This document shows, piece by piece, positions 21,266-31,917 of a DNA stretch of 64,000 bases (its first letter is position 1; the number at the start of each line of letters is the position of its first letter). The stretch comes from Distichodus sexfasciatus. Taxonomy: Eukaryota; Chordata; Actinopteri; Characiformes; Distichodontidae. The notes below the pieces were generated by a model. That model was not told the DNA's origin, did not search any database, and was given only the letters and a program-made list of their open reading frames with translations. Where the stretch lies: NCBI GenBank assembly GCA_032718565.1, contig JAVGVS010000512.1:1-64000 (forward strand), given 5' to 3'. A program made the translations under genes and the position numbers.

Positions 21266-21402
21266 ATTGGGCCAATTTCCCAGTCCTGGATTAAGCCTAG
21301 TGCTAGATTAGTTTTGAATTTGAATGGTAAATCTCCACTGGAACTACGGCTTAGTCCAAAACTAGCCTTAATCCATGAGCAAGAAACCAGCCCATTGGGC
21401 CT
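21266..21402. mobile_element. Palindromic MITE family P, copy 1
   Basis: The arms GGATTAAGCCTAGTGCTAG and CCAAAACTAGCCTTAATCC are inverse complements with a few changes, around a centre TTGAATGGTAAATCTCCA. CATTGGGCC flanks both ends. Four further copies or half copies lie at 23.57-24.37 kb. Confidence 0.7.
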
Positions 21403-21949
21403 TATTCACTAATATTTTCTCTTAAATTTGTTATTAAGAAAGTTTTTCATTCAAGTAGTATTTTATTATACAACTACAGAATTGAAGAAAATACACATTG
21501 GGCCTCAAAAATTAAAATTGCTACTACAAAAAATAAGTTAACAATACAAACCGCATAATAGAGTAGAACTGAAGAAACCTCAATAAGGTAACGTTTTGCA
21601 CAACCAAGCATGTATTAAAATTTGCGTAAATGTGCTTTTATGGTTTGAAGATTATGTTCTTATGGAAAAGCTAATATTAAATCAGAAAACTGTTGACAAT
21701 TGATATGAGAATCTTTGTGAAAACTGTGAAAGTGCATTTTAAAAACATTTATTCTTAAGAACACTTAATGAATGAGGCCTATTGTTTTTCATTTAAATGT
21801 CTGGCACTATGAGTATTTTCACCATTTGTAGAGTCTGTTCTCATCTAAGAACAATTCTAAAATAAGAAAACATTGGTCAGAATTTTAATGAAAACCTTCC
21901 GTTTCCACGTCACAGAAATTGTAATTTCCAATTTTGGCCACACCTTTAC

Positions 21950-22285
21950 AAAAACAAAATGTTTGCAACATGTTTGTGACAAACTTGTGGTTAATTTGTG
22001 GTGAACAGTAGAGTTTGCCAGAATATGTTGCCAAAAGATTGCCATTGTCAGCCACTAGCGTCACTGCAATGTTCTGGCAACAATGACAAATTGCCACTAG
22101 TGTTAAATGTATTTGCCAGTAATTTGCTGAAACTATTTGCCAGTAATGACAAACTTGTAGTGAACTTTTGGTGACAAATTTGCCAGGTGAATAAGTTTTT
22201 CACAAAGTTTGCTAGAAGTCCACCACTTTGTCTAAGATTAACGACAACTATTTGCCAGAAGCCTAAAACTTTTACTAGGGCATGG
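21950..22285. repeat. Degenerate short-phrase repeat (TTTGCCAG / GACAAACTTGT)
   Basis: Variants of TTTGCCAG, GACAAACTTGTGGTGAA and TTGCCACTAG recur many times in both orientations. This looks like a MITE built of internal subrepeats or an old minisatellite; limits are approximate. Two minus frames of 62-70 codons run through the left part and are not supported. Confidence 0.45.
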
Positions 22286-22309
22286 ATGCAAATTAAAATA
22301 AATCTATAA

Positions 22310-22450
22310 ACTCATATTTTAACAGTTAGCTCAACTATGACCACCAAAGATGTCCATAAACAGCCTTTATAATTTCTCCTTCTCACCTTTTTCACCCCTT
22401 TCTAGAATCACACAGCGTATTTAGGAACTGCCTGTCTAGTTTCCGTTTAC
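22310..22450 (+). repeat. Interspersed repeat family F, copy 1
   Basis: AACAGTTAGCTCAACTATGACC, TTTTTCACCCCTTTCTAGAATCACACA and AGGAACTGCCTGTCTAGTTTCC align with 52.93-53.10 kb in order. Class unknown. Confidence 0.5.
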
Positions 22451-23211
22451 ACCCCTTATTAACACATGAATAAAATATGCCCCAGGTTGCCTCCACATGT
22501 GCACTGGATGATATGAACATGAATTTAGTTTATACCATGGTGAGACAATATCTGATCACAATCTGATTACAAAACCCATAACATGTAGGTGTAAAGGTAG
22601 AACAATTCTTGACTCCTTTTTTGCATTTCCACAGCAAAGGCCCACCTACATCCATTTCTTTATCCTCCTCTGCATGACGCTCGTCCTTGAACGTCCCTCG
22701 GAGGTCTGAAGCATTCAGTCACGACACAAGTGTCGTGTCTATACGTCCACCAGTAAATTAAAGCAAAGACACTGTTTTAACCACTCTGAGTGAACACAAG
22801 GTTTTTAAATGATACCTACAAGATAATTCTTTCCATTACACGTCATGTCTTATGAGTTTATGTGTCATGTATATATGTCCTCCGATAAACTAAAGCAAAT
22901 AGACTAACTGAGTGAACTCAAGGTTTTAAACAATGTCTTCTAGAACTTCCTCTCCATGATGTGTCTATATGCAAACATATTTGCTATATTTATATGTCCT
23001 CAGGTAAACTAAAGCAAAAAGACTTATCACCAAACTGAGTGAAGAGAGCATTTTAAATGATTTCTTCTAGAATATTCTCTCCATTGTGTGTTTAAATTTT
23101 CACCAACTAAAGCAGTCACTTGTATTACCAAAGTAAACAGAAAGTTTTAATCGATGCCTTCAAGAAACTTCTTTCCATGAAGTGCCTATACATCCACCTG
23201 CAAACTAAAGT

Positions 23212-23402
23212 ATTTACATTTGCCAGATGCTCTTATCCAGAGCAACTTATATTTCCTAATTTCAGGGATAGTTCCCCTGAAAGCAACTTAGGGTTAAGGG
23301 TCTTGCTCAGCGATCCAGGGTTGGTAGAGCCAGAGGCCAGATTTGAACCCACAACCTCTTGGTCCAAAGGCAAGTGTCCTACCACTAGGCCACTAACACC
23401 AA
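23212..23402 (-). repeat. S1 SINE, copy 3
   Basis: Minus-strand copy inserted between CAAACTAAAG and CAAAGCAAAG of the tandem unit. It runs from TTACATTTGCCAGATGCTC to CTACCACTAGGCCACTAACACC. Confidence 0.9.
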
Positions 23403-23573
23403 CAAAGCAAAGACATGATTATTACAAAAATGAATAGGGAGATTTAATAGCTGCCTTCTAGAAAATTCTTTCCATGATGTATTGTTACATCCACCAGTAA
23501 GATAAAGCAAAGAGATTGCTATTATCAAACAGAACAAAGAAGTTTAAATAATGTCTTCTAGAAAGCCTGTGAG

Positions 23574-23697
23574 CCATTTTCCCAGCTGAGGATTAAGTCT
23601 AGTCCTAGACTAGTTTTGAGTTTGAATGGTAAATCTCCGTTGGTACTACAGCTTAGTCCAAGACTAGGCTTAATCCATGAGCAAGAAACCAGCCCTA
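23574..23697. mobile_element. Palindromic MITE family P, copy 2
   Basis: Arms GGATTAAGTCTAGTCCTAGAC and GTCCAAGACTAGGCTTAATCC pair over 19 of 21 positions. It ends GAAACCAGCCC, inserted in the tandem array. Confidence 0.75.
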
Positions 23698-23876
23698 TAA
23701 GTCCACCAATAAACTAAACACAAGACACTTTTTTCCCAGCTGAATGGCGACTTCTTACCAGTGTTTTCTAGAAATTTCTCTCCAGGACATTTTTAATCAT
23801 GCCTTCTAAAATTCTCTCTGTGACATGTCTATACGTCCACCCATAAATGAAGAAAAACGACCTTTATAATCTGAAA

Positions 23877-23986
23877 GAGTGGTTATGAAGGAGCAGTGGG
23901 CAGCTGACATGGGCAGTGCTTAGGGACGGTACCTTGCTCATGAGTACCTCAGTGGTAATTTTACCGTTACACTTCCAACTACCCCA
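23877..23986 (-). repeat. S2 SINE, partial
   Basis: Short copy with GAAGGAGCAGTGGGCAGCTG, GGTACCTTGCTCATGAGTACC and a deleted head, inserted in the tandem array. Confidence 0.75.
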
Positions 23987-24051
23987 TAACCAAACTGATC
24001 AGAGAGTATTAAATGAGCTCTTCTACAAAATACGCTCCATGAAGTCTCTGT

Positions 24052-24240
24052 GGGCTGCTCATGGCTTAAGCCTAGTCTTAGACTAAGTTGTAGTACCAAT
24101 GGAGATTCTCCATTCAAACTCAAAACTAGTCCAGGACGAGGCTTAATCCTCAACCGGGAAATTGGCCCATGGAGACTTACCATTCAAAAATCAAAGCTAG
24201 TCTAGGACTAGGCTTAATCCTTGAATAGGAAATTGGCCCT
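24052..24240. mobile_element. Palindromic MITE family P, copies 3 and 4 (one full, one half)
   Basis: The first copy has both arms (GGCTTAAGCCTAGTCTTAGAC and GTCCAGGACGAGGCTTAATCC). The second has only the right arm (GTCTAGGACTAGGCTTAATCC). Both end in GGAAATTGGCCC, so they lie head to tail. Confidence 0.7.
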
Positions 24241-24243
24241 ATG

Positions 24244-24369
24244 GGCTGGTTTCCCAGACAACGATTAAGCCTAAACTTAGATTATCTTTGAATTTCAGTG
24301 ATGAATCTCCATTATATCTGCAATTAAGTCTAAGACTAGGCTTAATCCATGTTCATGAAACCAGCCCTA
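24244..24369. mobile_element. Palindromic MITE family P, copy 5
   Basis: Ends GGGCTGGTTTC and GAAACCAGCCC are a perfect 11-bp inverted repeat with TAT on both sides, a possible 3-bp duplication. This is the best-defined copy of the family. Confidence 0.75.
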
Positions 24370-24544
24370 TATGTTCACCAGTAAATTACAGCAAAGAGAC
24401 GCCTAAACCACGCCTTCTAGAAAATTCTCTCCATGACGTGTCTGTATGTCCACCAATAAACTTAAGCAAAGAGACTATTATCACCAAACTGAGTGAACTC
24501 AAGATTTTAAACGATGCCTTCTAGAAAATTCTCTCCATTAACGT

Positions 24545-25030
24545 CTGGCTTTGGTTCATTAAGCCCTGGACTGCTGCCAATGACATCATCTATCACAAAG
24601 CCAGACACATTCACTCACACACACACACACACACACTCAAATCATTCCCCATATCATCTGCAATTGACACGTTACAGCAATCGCAGGACGCTATCTCGTA
24701 TCCGTCTTTATTTGCGCGATTGGTGCCAGCGAGCAGAAGCGTCAGATGATCAATTAAGGGACTTTTTCAGTTGGAGGGCTTAATTACTTCTCGTCTTCCC
24801 GCAGCCATCTGGCCACACTTTCCGCTCCCTCGCTCCTCTCACACAAACTGATTGATGCTTGACATGATGGAGATTCCCTGTCACCAACACTTTTTTCCCC
24901 CCACAATGCTCCCGAGGACGTCGTCATCACAATGCGATTCCCGTCCTCTCTTCCCCATCCTCCCCTTTAACGCCGACGGGGCTCAACGTGCTCACGCGTT
25001 TTTGTTTTGGGATTAATCTTTGGGGAATTC
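24545..25030. other. Non-repetitive island, candidate conserved non-coding element
   Basis: Apart from a CA run at 24618-24636, the sequence is unlike the flanking repeats, with CGTCTTTATTTGCGCGATTGG, GATGATCAATTAAGG and GGCTTAATTACTTC. It holds homeodomain-like TAATTA and ATCAATTA cores. An 89-codon frame (24514-24783) crosses it but begins in the tandem repeat. Function is inferred. Confidence 0.4.
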
Positions 25031-25269
25031 TGGCGGCACAGAACACTGGATCCAGTTTTTACTTGCTTTTCAATAAGCTGCAGTGGAGAAAGTAAATTTA
25101 TATATTTCTGAAATTGACAAAAAAAATGAATGACTGGCTCGTCTCACGTATTTAGCACTGAGTTTCCTGCATCTTTTCAGTTCTGTGTAACATAAAATTG
25201 CAAATTTGATCATTATAAGAAGCAGCTTTTAAGATTTTTCAGAAGTGTAATGAGCAAATCAAGGATGAA

Positions 25270-25425
25270 TATGGCAGCCTTTTCATTCATTCATTCATTC
25301 ATTCATAATGCGAACTGCTTAATCCCTATCAGAGTCACAGGGACCGGAGCCTGTCCTGGGAATTTACGGGCACAAGGCGGGGACCAACCCTGGGTAGGAG
25401 CCAACACGCCGCAGTATAGCAACGT
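25270..25425 (-). repeat. SINE-like family S3 fragment
   Basis: It begins at a (CATT)n run, the reverse of the family's (GAAT)n end, followed by AACTGCTTAATCCCTATCAG and GGCGGGGACCAACCCTGGG. Only the 3' part is present. Confidence 0.6.
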
Positions 25426-25799
25426 TTAAGCTAATATTCTTTCTCTTGGTGAGCTCTTCATTACAACTCAAGAAGACAGATAACCGATATAAGTCTGCTA
25501 TAAAAAGGAAAATTGGTATCAACATTTGGATGCGCTCCAACAAACATTACAACGCAAAACGATACCAATTTTTAAGAGATGGGTAGTGATCAGGACGTCA
25601 CTGGTTCAAGTCCCGGCCTGAACACTGCATGGGATTTCCTCTAAACCACACAGTGCTGACTTCAGACAGAAAGAGGTGGCTGTATCAGAACCAAAGTACC
25701 ACATTTTTTGGTCACCCCATGCTTTACATTGAGTTTTAAGGCCATTTTTGCGGCTGTAAATTCTCTTTAGACTATGCCATATCTATCTGCTGCAAATCC

Positions 25800-26045
25800 A
25801 CAGGCCTCACCTCTTTAACCTTCGCAGTTTTGAGCTGATGCAGAGAGAGAGAGCTTCCCTCTCCTTCGAGCCAGCGCTGCGTCAGCAAACCACGGCCCGA
25901 TCGGACGGTTTTATGCCTCACCCCACCCTCTGAAACCTAAAAGGTCGATCAGATCAGCTGTCAGTGCTGGGGAAAGAGACTCTGCGATGCTGAAACTGGC
26001 CCTCAAACTCAAAGTGGACGATTTTTATTAGCAAGCACACGGGCA
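25800..26045. other. Non-repetitive island, candidate conserved non-coding element
   Basis: GC-balanced block with GCTGCGTCAGCAAACC (a MAF/AP-1-like TGCNNNGTCAGCA form), GGTCGATCAGATCAGCTGTC and GACGATTTTTATTAGC. No repeat match in the window. Regulatory role is inference. Confidence 0.3.
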
Positions 26046-26388
26046 GCTGGTGTGAATGGCGGAATAACATTCTCACACCAGACATCTTTGACAATAAAGA
26101 TATGAAGATATAATGTATATTAAATTTTATTAACGTGATAAGATGGGATTAACATGTTAGACACTAGAAATGCATCTAGTTTGTTTGTTCAAATATTTAA
26201 GCAACGCATCCCTGTCAGTGGCTGGATACGTCTGAAGACGCAATCCTAATTATCATCAACAATGATATTTTCATATTAATGTTACATAATGACTTTAACT
26301 CTTGCTTTAAAGGTTACTTTGTGGAATAATTATGTTCCCTAAGTCCAAATTAAAGCCAGTGACCAGGAAACTTGGTCTCTGTGGACCA

Positions 26389-26515
26389 GTGGGGCAGTTG
26401 TGGGGGCACTTGGTAATGTAACAGTTAGAGCATTCGTCCCATGATCAGAAGGTCACCGGTTTGAATCCTGGACTAATAAAGGTACCCCAGAGGTACCGCC
26501 CCCAAGCAATTCTCC
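26389..26515 (+). repeat. S2 SINE, partial plus copy
   Basis: tRNA-like head GGGGCACTTGGTAATGTAACAG with box B GGTTTGAATCC, cut off after CCCCAAGCAATTCTCC. Confidence 0.75.
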
Positions 26516-26619
26516 CCGATGTGCTGTCCATGTCAGCATTCTAACCCCTGGACCTTTCCAGAATCAAGGGTACTTTTCACACTGGATCTTATTCCTTTTA
26601 CAGTGGAAGAAGCAAATAC

Positions 26620-26833
26620 ACACCACGTCACAGCACACATTGCATCACAACCAAATGTGATCTCTGCATTTGACCCATCTGTGAAGGAGCAGTGGGAAGC
26701 TAACAAGGGCAGCAGTTCTTGGGGACAATACAGTGCTCATGAGTATCTCAGTGTTACCTTTACTAGTCCTGGGATTCGAACCGCTAACCTTCTGATCACA
26801 GGATGAACACCCTACCCGTTACGTCAACAACAG
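26620..26833 (-). repeat. S2 SINE
   Basis: Minus copy from ACACCACGTCACAGCAC to ACAACAGCCC. Together with the partial plus copy just to the left it forms an inverted pair about 105 bp apart. Confidence 0.8.
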
Positions 26834-26840
26834 CCCTGAA

Positions 26841-27573
26841 ATCCCAGAAAGCCCTGTTGTAATCACCTCACCCTTTATCTCATCACATTCTGCGAATCAT
26901 TTGACGATTTTACATTCCATTTGATATTCAACACACAAGAAATTGGAGAGAGTTTCTGGGTCAGGAAGTCGAGTTTTTTTCCGAATGATTCATTTAGTCG
27001 AAATTGTATTTACAGACGTAGGTGGGATTTAATGAAGCAACCAAACAATGAGGGAAAAACAAGGCCTTTGAAAAACAAGCAAAGAAAATCAGTGGGGCTA
27101 GACAGCTCTAATAATGAACATTTGCTTAAACAACATAAATAACGTGTACAAATGGCGTTAATGGAAATCGATTCTGTCTTTTGGTTGAAAATTGCAAAGC
27201 CAACCCATGTTTATTTGTAAGCCTGTTTGTTTGTTTATTTGTCCGTCACTTTCCTGCTGAACTCCATCTGTCTTTATTGTTGTTCTTGTAGCGTACTTTT
27301 GAGTCATTATTCTTCAGACTGATATAACTGCCTTTGTTCTCTGCAGTTCTGACCAATAACCTGAAAAGTCATGACTCGCTCTAGGAATGACCAATAATGA
27401 CTTTTGCTTTCATACAAATCAATTATTCAAGAACTCAGATCAAACAAAGCACTCAAACTCCTCGGTTCAGACTTCCTCAGAATATTAATCTCAGAAGTGA
27501 CTTCTGTATTTGGTGTTACTTGTTCTTATATTTTTATTGTTTGAATTCATCTTTTTACCCATGTCCAGCAATT
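26841..27573. other. Unassigned sequence
   Basis: No gene or repeat family recognised. Plus frames of 73 and 71 codons have no supporting motif. Confidence 0.4.
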
Positions 27574-27856
27574 AGCATAGTGTACATTAGCAATGAACAT
27601 AGTGTACATTAGCAATGAACATAGTGTACATTAGCAACTATCATCATGTACATTAGCAATTAACATTGTGTACATTAGCAATTAACATAGTGTACATTAG
27701 CAACTAACATAGTGTACATTAGCAACTAACATAGTGTACATTAGCAACTATCATCATGTACATTAGCAACTAACATAGTGTACATTACCAACTAACATAG
27801 TGTACATTAGCAATTAACATAGTGTACATTAGCAATTAACATAGTGTACATTAGCA
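27574..27856 (+). repeat. 22-bp minisatellite, about 13 copies
   Basis: The unit is close to ACATAGTGTACATTAGCAACTA. Copies differ mainly at AACTA/AATGA/AATTA and at ATAGTG/ATCATG. Each holds a TGTACA-type palindrome. Confidence 0.9.
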
Positions 27857-27947
27857 GCTAATACAAACTATGCTTTTGAGAAATGCACCCTGGATAAGAG
27901 TGTCTTCTAAACGCTATATTTGTAAGTTCATTTATTATCAGAACCGC

Positions 27948-28104
27948 AGAATCACGGTTATCGGAGTGTATACCAGGACAACTTGTGTGAGGCAGAGACC
28001 AACCCTGAGCGGACATCACCTCACCACAAACACACTCACACCTATCGAACCCAGTAACTTCTTGCTGTGAGATGTCAGTGCTAACCACCTCACCACTGTG
28101 CTGC
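27948..28104 (-). repeat. SINE-like repeat related to S3
   Basis: Read on the minus strand it starts GGCAGCACAGTGGTGAGG, passes through GATAGGTGTGAGTGTG and ends near the GTTGGTCTCTGCCTC region. It has the S3 head and 3' parts with the middle missing. Confidence 0.5.
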
Positions 28105-28329
28105 CTTTGCATATGTAAATGTAAAGCATTCCCAGTTTATATTCATTAATTCACTTTCCCTGCCCTCGGCCACTTGGACTCATTGAACATGTTGGAGGCG
28201 TCCAGGTAAGTGGATTAGCTGCACGTTGACTGATCTGGGCAGTGCAGGTAAACTGAGGATCCTTATCATCTTCCATTATTCATGTGGTGCTCCATCTGAC
28301 TAGCGTGCTAATAATAACAACGCTGAGGT

Positions 28330-28362
28330 CTGTGTGTGTGTGTGTGTGTTTGCGTGTGTGTG
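28330..28362. repeat. (GT)n microsatellite
   Basis: Interrupted GT run. Confidence 0.85.
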
Positions 28363-28439
28363 TCGCTATCTGTGTGCTCAAGCCAGACTTGTAATCAGGC
28401 CTAATGAGAAGCTTGAATCAACAGTCTTCTCTGCTGGGG

Positions 28440-28640
28440 GTTTAAATCACAAGTTTTATCATGACACAATATTTCATCGATTTGACAGACAACAATTATC
28501 ACAAAGTCTGCTACGATATGATACAGTTTCAATTCAGGAAGATGAGACATGAGACGATATTGTACGCTTTAGCACTATCACTTCCATTCATATTAAAACA
28601 CAAAAAGCAGCTAAAACATCATTTGATGTATTTTTCAAGG
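28440..28640 (+). repeat. DNA-element family D, copy 2
   Basis: TTTAAATCACAAGTTTTATC, GCTACGATATGATACAG, CAATTCAGGAAGATGAGAC and ATCACTTCCATTCATATTAAAACA match the 5.8-6.0 kb copy. It is immediately followed by an S3 SINE. Confidence 0.65.
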
Positions 28641-28642
28641 AC

Positions 28643-28850
28643 AACAGTGGTTAGCGCTGCCGCCTCACAGCCAGAAGGTCCTGGGTTCGATGCCCGCCTC
28701 GGCCGAAGGGCCTTTCTGTATGGAGTTTGCATGCTCTCCCCATGTTTGTTTGGGTTTCCTCCGGGTGCACCAGTTTCCTCCATGGTCCAAAAGCATGCAA
28801 TATAGGTTACTTGGTGACTCTAAATTGACTCTTAATAACCAACTGTATTT
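28643..28850 (+). repeat. SINE-like repeat S3, 3' truncated
   Basis: tRNA-like head GTGGTTAGCGCTGCCGCC with box B GGGTTCGATGCCC, then GGAGTTTGCATGCTCTCCCC and GGTGACTCTAAATTG. It stops before the (GAAT)n end. Confidence 0.85.
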
Positions 28851-29145
28851 AAGCAAATATGACAATGTTAACTTGATGTTTTATATGTATTGTTTATGAG
28901 AAAATCATTTACCGAAATGAACAAATACAGTAAAGTTGAAACATATGGTAACACTCCCAAAACTGGAATGAGATTTTTTAAAATTATTTTTAAAAAATGA
29001 CCTGGTGAATATTAACATATTTTCTGTATTGACAACCAGATTCGCTTTTAAATTAACAGAACTAAACTAACATGAATCATTAACACTAACAAGACATTTT
29101 TAGGACTCCAAATCATTGGCTGATTAATTACGACCTACTATAATT

Positions 29146-29350
29146 AAGTGAATTTTGATTATTTGTCACACACGAAATGTGACCTCTGCATTTGACCCAT
29201 CTATGAAGGAGCATTGGGCAGCTAACATGGTCATCACCCAGGGGCAGTGCTTGGCAGTGCTTGGAGATGGTACCTTGCTCACGTACATTTACCTTTACTT
29301 GAACTGGTGAGCCTTCGATCACTTGGGGCAACTCCTTAACCGTTACACTA
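29146..29350 (-). repeat. S2 SINE
   Basis: Minus copy with an internal duplication of GGCAGTGCTTGG. It spans GATTATTTGTCACAC to CGTTACACTATAACCCG. Confidence 0.8.
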
Positions 29351-29671
29351 TAACCCGACCCAACCGGGGCGTTTCCAGCCTTTAAGGACACACGTCCAGT
29401 CCTAGCCCAGACCAGATATAAACTGAAAGAGGAGCCAAAGATTTTTTTCAATTTGTCTACGTTATATAAAAGGTGTTATAATAGACTACAGACTATAGTA
29501 GACTGCATAAATTATCATTTAATTTGCAGATGCAAATTATGAAATAAATAAGCAAAACAACTGCACAATTATTTTGGCTCCCCAGGCTAGACTCAAAAAT
29601 ACCCTGGACTGAAACCCCGGTAAAATCGGTTAACGAAGCCCCAGGTCCTAATGTAAAGGGAGGTTGCTATA

Positions 29672-29846
29672 GTAGTGAAAATGAGTGATTATTTGTCATT
29701 GTGAACACACCACAGCAATGCCACAACCAAATGTGAGCTCTGCATTTGACCCATGCATTTGGCACCTTTACCGGTCTGGGATTCGAATCGGCGACCGTCT
29801 GATCACAGGGCGAATGTCCTAACTGTTACACTACCAACTTGCCCCT
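29672..29846 (-). repeat. S2 SINE, internally deleted
   Basis: GTGATTATTTGTCATTGTG through CATTTGACCC, then directly GGCACCTTTACCGGTCTGGG to CTACCAACTTGCCCC. The central CAGTGGGCAG...GAGTACC part is lost. Confidence 0.8.
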
Positions 29847-30223
29847 ATATGTATGATGTCTGATGTATATACGATGTAGATTGATGTATTGTTATACTAA
29901 TGGCTGTGAGAGACAATGTGGTACGAGTGAGACATTGGTACACTCTGCTCCTCGACTCGTGGCTTATGAAGCACATCAGCTAAACACACTTCCAGTACAC
30001 GCTGGGATTTACAGGATCACACTGACGTTGGTTTGTGAGATCTGGTTGATCTCTAAACTCTAATTGCCAGTGTTCTCATATTTTACTAGATATTATAGGG
30101 AATTTTAGGCATTAGGAAAGCAGCTTTTCATTTAGTGTGATGCCAGAAGTTATGAATTTGTAAATTAGCACGTATTATCATGAATAATTATGTTACATTG
30201 CATTATTTTGGTTTTTGTTGTAG
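29847..30223. other. Unassigned sequence
   Basis: A 66-codon plus frame (29863-30063) lacks any motif. No repeat match. Confidence 0.35.
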
Positions 30224-30231
30224 CTTGTAAT

Positions 30232-30925
30232 CAGTGATGGGAATAACGGCATTAAAATAACGGTGTTACTGAAAAAAAGTCATTTTTCAGTAATGCGTAA
30301 TCTACCCAATTACTGTTTCCATCGCTACAACACCGTTACCGTTATTAACAATAACATGCGGCGCGTTACTGTTATTAAGCTGTTTTCATCCGACCAAGCT
30401 CTCAGCTACAGGAGCGGCAAAGCTTTTTTCTTTTCTTTGGTGAGGGGCGAGACACCGCATAAGGGATGATATTGGCTAAGGTAGAGTGAAATATAAAAAA
30501 ACATCTATTGTGTTTTATCATTCTACTATTATATACATAGTAATGACCAAATCTACAGTGATATATTATTAAATTTTACAAGTCTTATCTTTACATTGTC
30601 CCACAGCGATATTAGAAAAGTGTAGATTTGTGTACAATGTTTTCTGTTAAAAAAAGTATTGTTTTATTTATATTAAGACTTTTATTTAGTTTTACGTGGT
30701 CTTTCATTAATTTACACATATTTAATAGTCAGTGTTATTAAAATAATTCGAACACATGCGCTAAATTTCCATCAAAGGATCCAGATTTTTAACATATTTT
30801 GAACATTTTTAAAAAATGTAATGCATAAGTTACTTTCCAATCAAGCTGATTAACCCAGTTATTTTTGGAAGAAGTAACTAGTAACTATAACTAATCACTT
30901 TTTTAAAGTAATGTGCCCAACACTG
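30232..30925. mobile_element. Non-autonomous hAT element with perfect 8-bp TSD
   Basis: The ends CAGTGATGGGAATAACGGC and AATGTGCCCAACACTG are related by inversion (CAGTG/CACTG, GGG/CCC). CTTGTAAT is repeated exactly at 30224-30231 and 30926-30933. This CAGTG-T/A-TGGG end type with TAACGG phrases is common among fish hAT families. The 694-bp body has no open transposase frame. Confidence 0.85.
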
Positions 30926-31039
30926 CTTGTAATATAACAAAAAGAATAATCCATATCGTCACTATCAGAAACATGGTAAGTCCACTTTTAATCATTTTTG
31001 TTTTTTGTTCAAAAAAACAGTTCTACTGGTCAGGCTTCA

Positions 31040-31068
31040 TAATAATAATAATAATAATAATAATAATA
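31040..31068. repeat. (AAT)n microsatellite
   Basis: Perfect trinucleotide run. Confidence 0.9.
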
Positions 31069-31070
31069 GA

Positions 31071-31870
31071 AGATGTTTTTTCTACAATATACAACAGTAT
31101 ATTACAGTTGCTTTAATTACTAATATTCAATATTAAAAACAATCAGAAAAACAATAATCATATGTATTACTGATACTTTTTGGTCTTGAACAATGATGAT
31201 GATAAAGTTTATGATATGCTACAGTAAAAATACAAATATTTCCTATAAACTTAGCTAGTCCTGTTTACACATGGCAGCCACGTGGTTTTCGTCTGTTTTT
31301 ATGCTTTCTCTCAGCTACTGTTGTGTTTTTCCGGCTGATTTATGTTCAGCAATCAAAGGCATATTCAGACGAAGCCAACAGCAAACACAGTGACAGCTAC
31401 ACGCCCGTCCCCCAGAAACAGCCAGCAGTTGGATTGTAATCAAACATTGCAAGCTCCTTTAAAAAGACACTTCATGTGAGGGGAATTTTAAAAGCCATGT
31501 ATCTGATGCCCTTATAGGTTTAACTCATTCAAAACACTGCTGCTAGAATTTGAGCAAACACAAGTAAAAATGATCTGGGTCCCTGGAAACAGCTTCTAGT
31601 TACATACAGAAATCAATGTTTTACTCAATGCTAATACTCAGTAATGGTACTCAGTAATCCACCAAAACTAACACTACGGCTTAAATAGCAAATGGAAATT
31701 TAACTGCAATAAATATCTATTTCTATCCTAAACTGCATTGAAACGCTGAGATTAATTTAAGCCTTTCAGCCAGTTCCGTATGTCCCGCTCAGCTTGTGCG
31801 CCGCTGCTGGTCAAGTGGGAGAATGTAGTGAAATTTGGCACTGTTTGATTTGCCATGAACTGATACCTGG
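31071..31870. other. Unassigned sequence
   Basis: Mixed sequence; no gene, RNA or repeat family recognised. 31260-31450 is more balanced in composition. Confidence 0.35.
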
Positions 31871-31917
31871 TAGTACTGACATCATTCGGTCGGTACCGAC
31901 CTCGGTACCCAACCCTA
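31871..31917 (-). mobile_element. hAT-like terminal fragment
   Basis: On the minus strand it starts TAGGGTTGGGTACCGAGGTC, with a symmetrical GGTACCGACC core, the usual form of fish hAT ends. No partner end was found. Confidence 0.5.

Larger units (their letters stand above)
22700..24540 (+). repeat. Diverged ~115-bp tandem repeat array, invaded by SINEs and MITEs
   Basis: A unit of the form ACGTCCACCAGTAAA-CTAAAGCAAAGAGAC-ACTGAGTGAACTCAAGG-TTTTAAA-GATGCCTTCTAGAAAAT-TCTCTCCATGA recurs at roughly 22740, 22880, 22998, 23110, 23190, 23500, 23700, 23840, 24370 and 24450. The array is cut by an S1 SINE (23212-23402), a partial S2 SINE (23877-23986) and P MITEs (23574-23697, 24052-24369). Spacing and identity vary, so the array is old. 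No coding content. Confidence 0.75.

Noticed and set aside
27574..27856. Possible CRISPR-like array
   Set aside because: The units are contiguous tandem copies without unique spacers, in a vertebrate genome.
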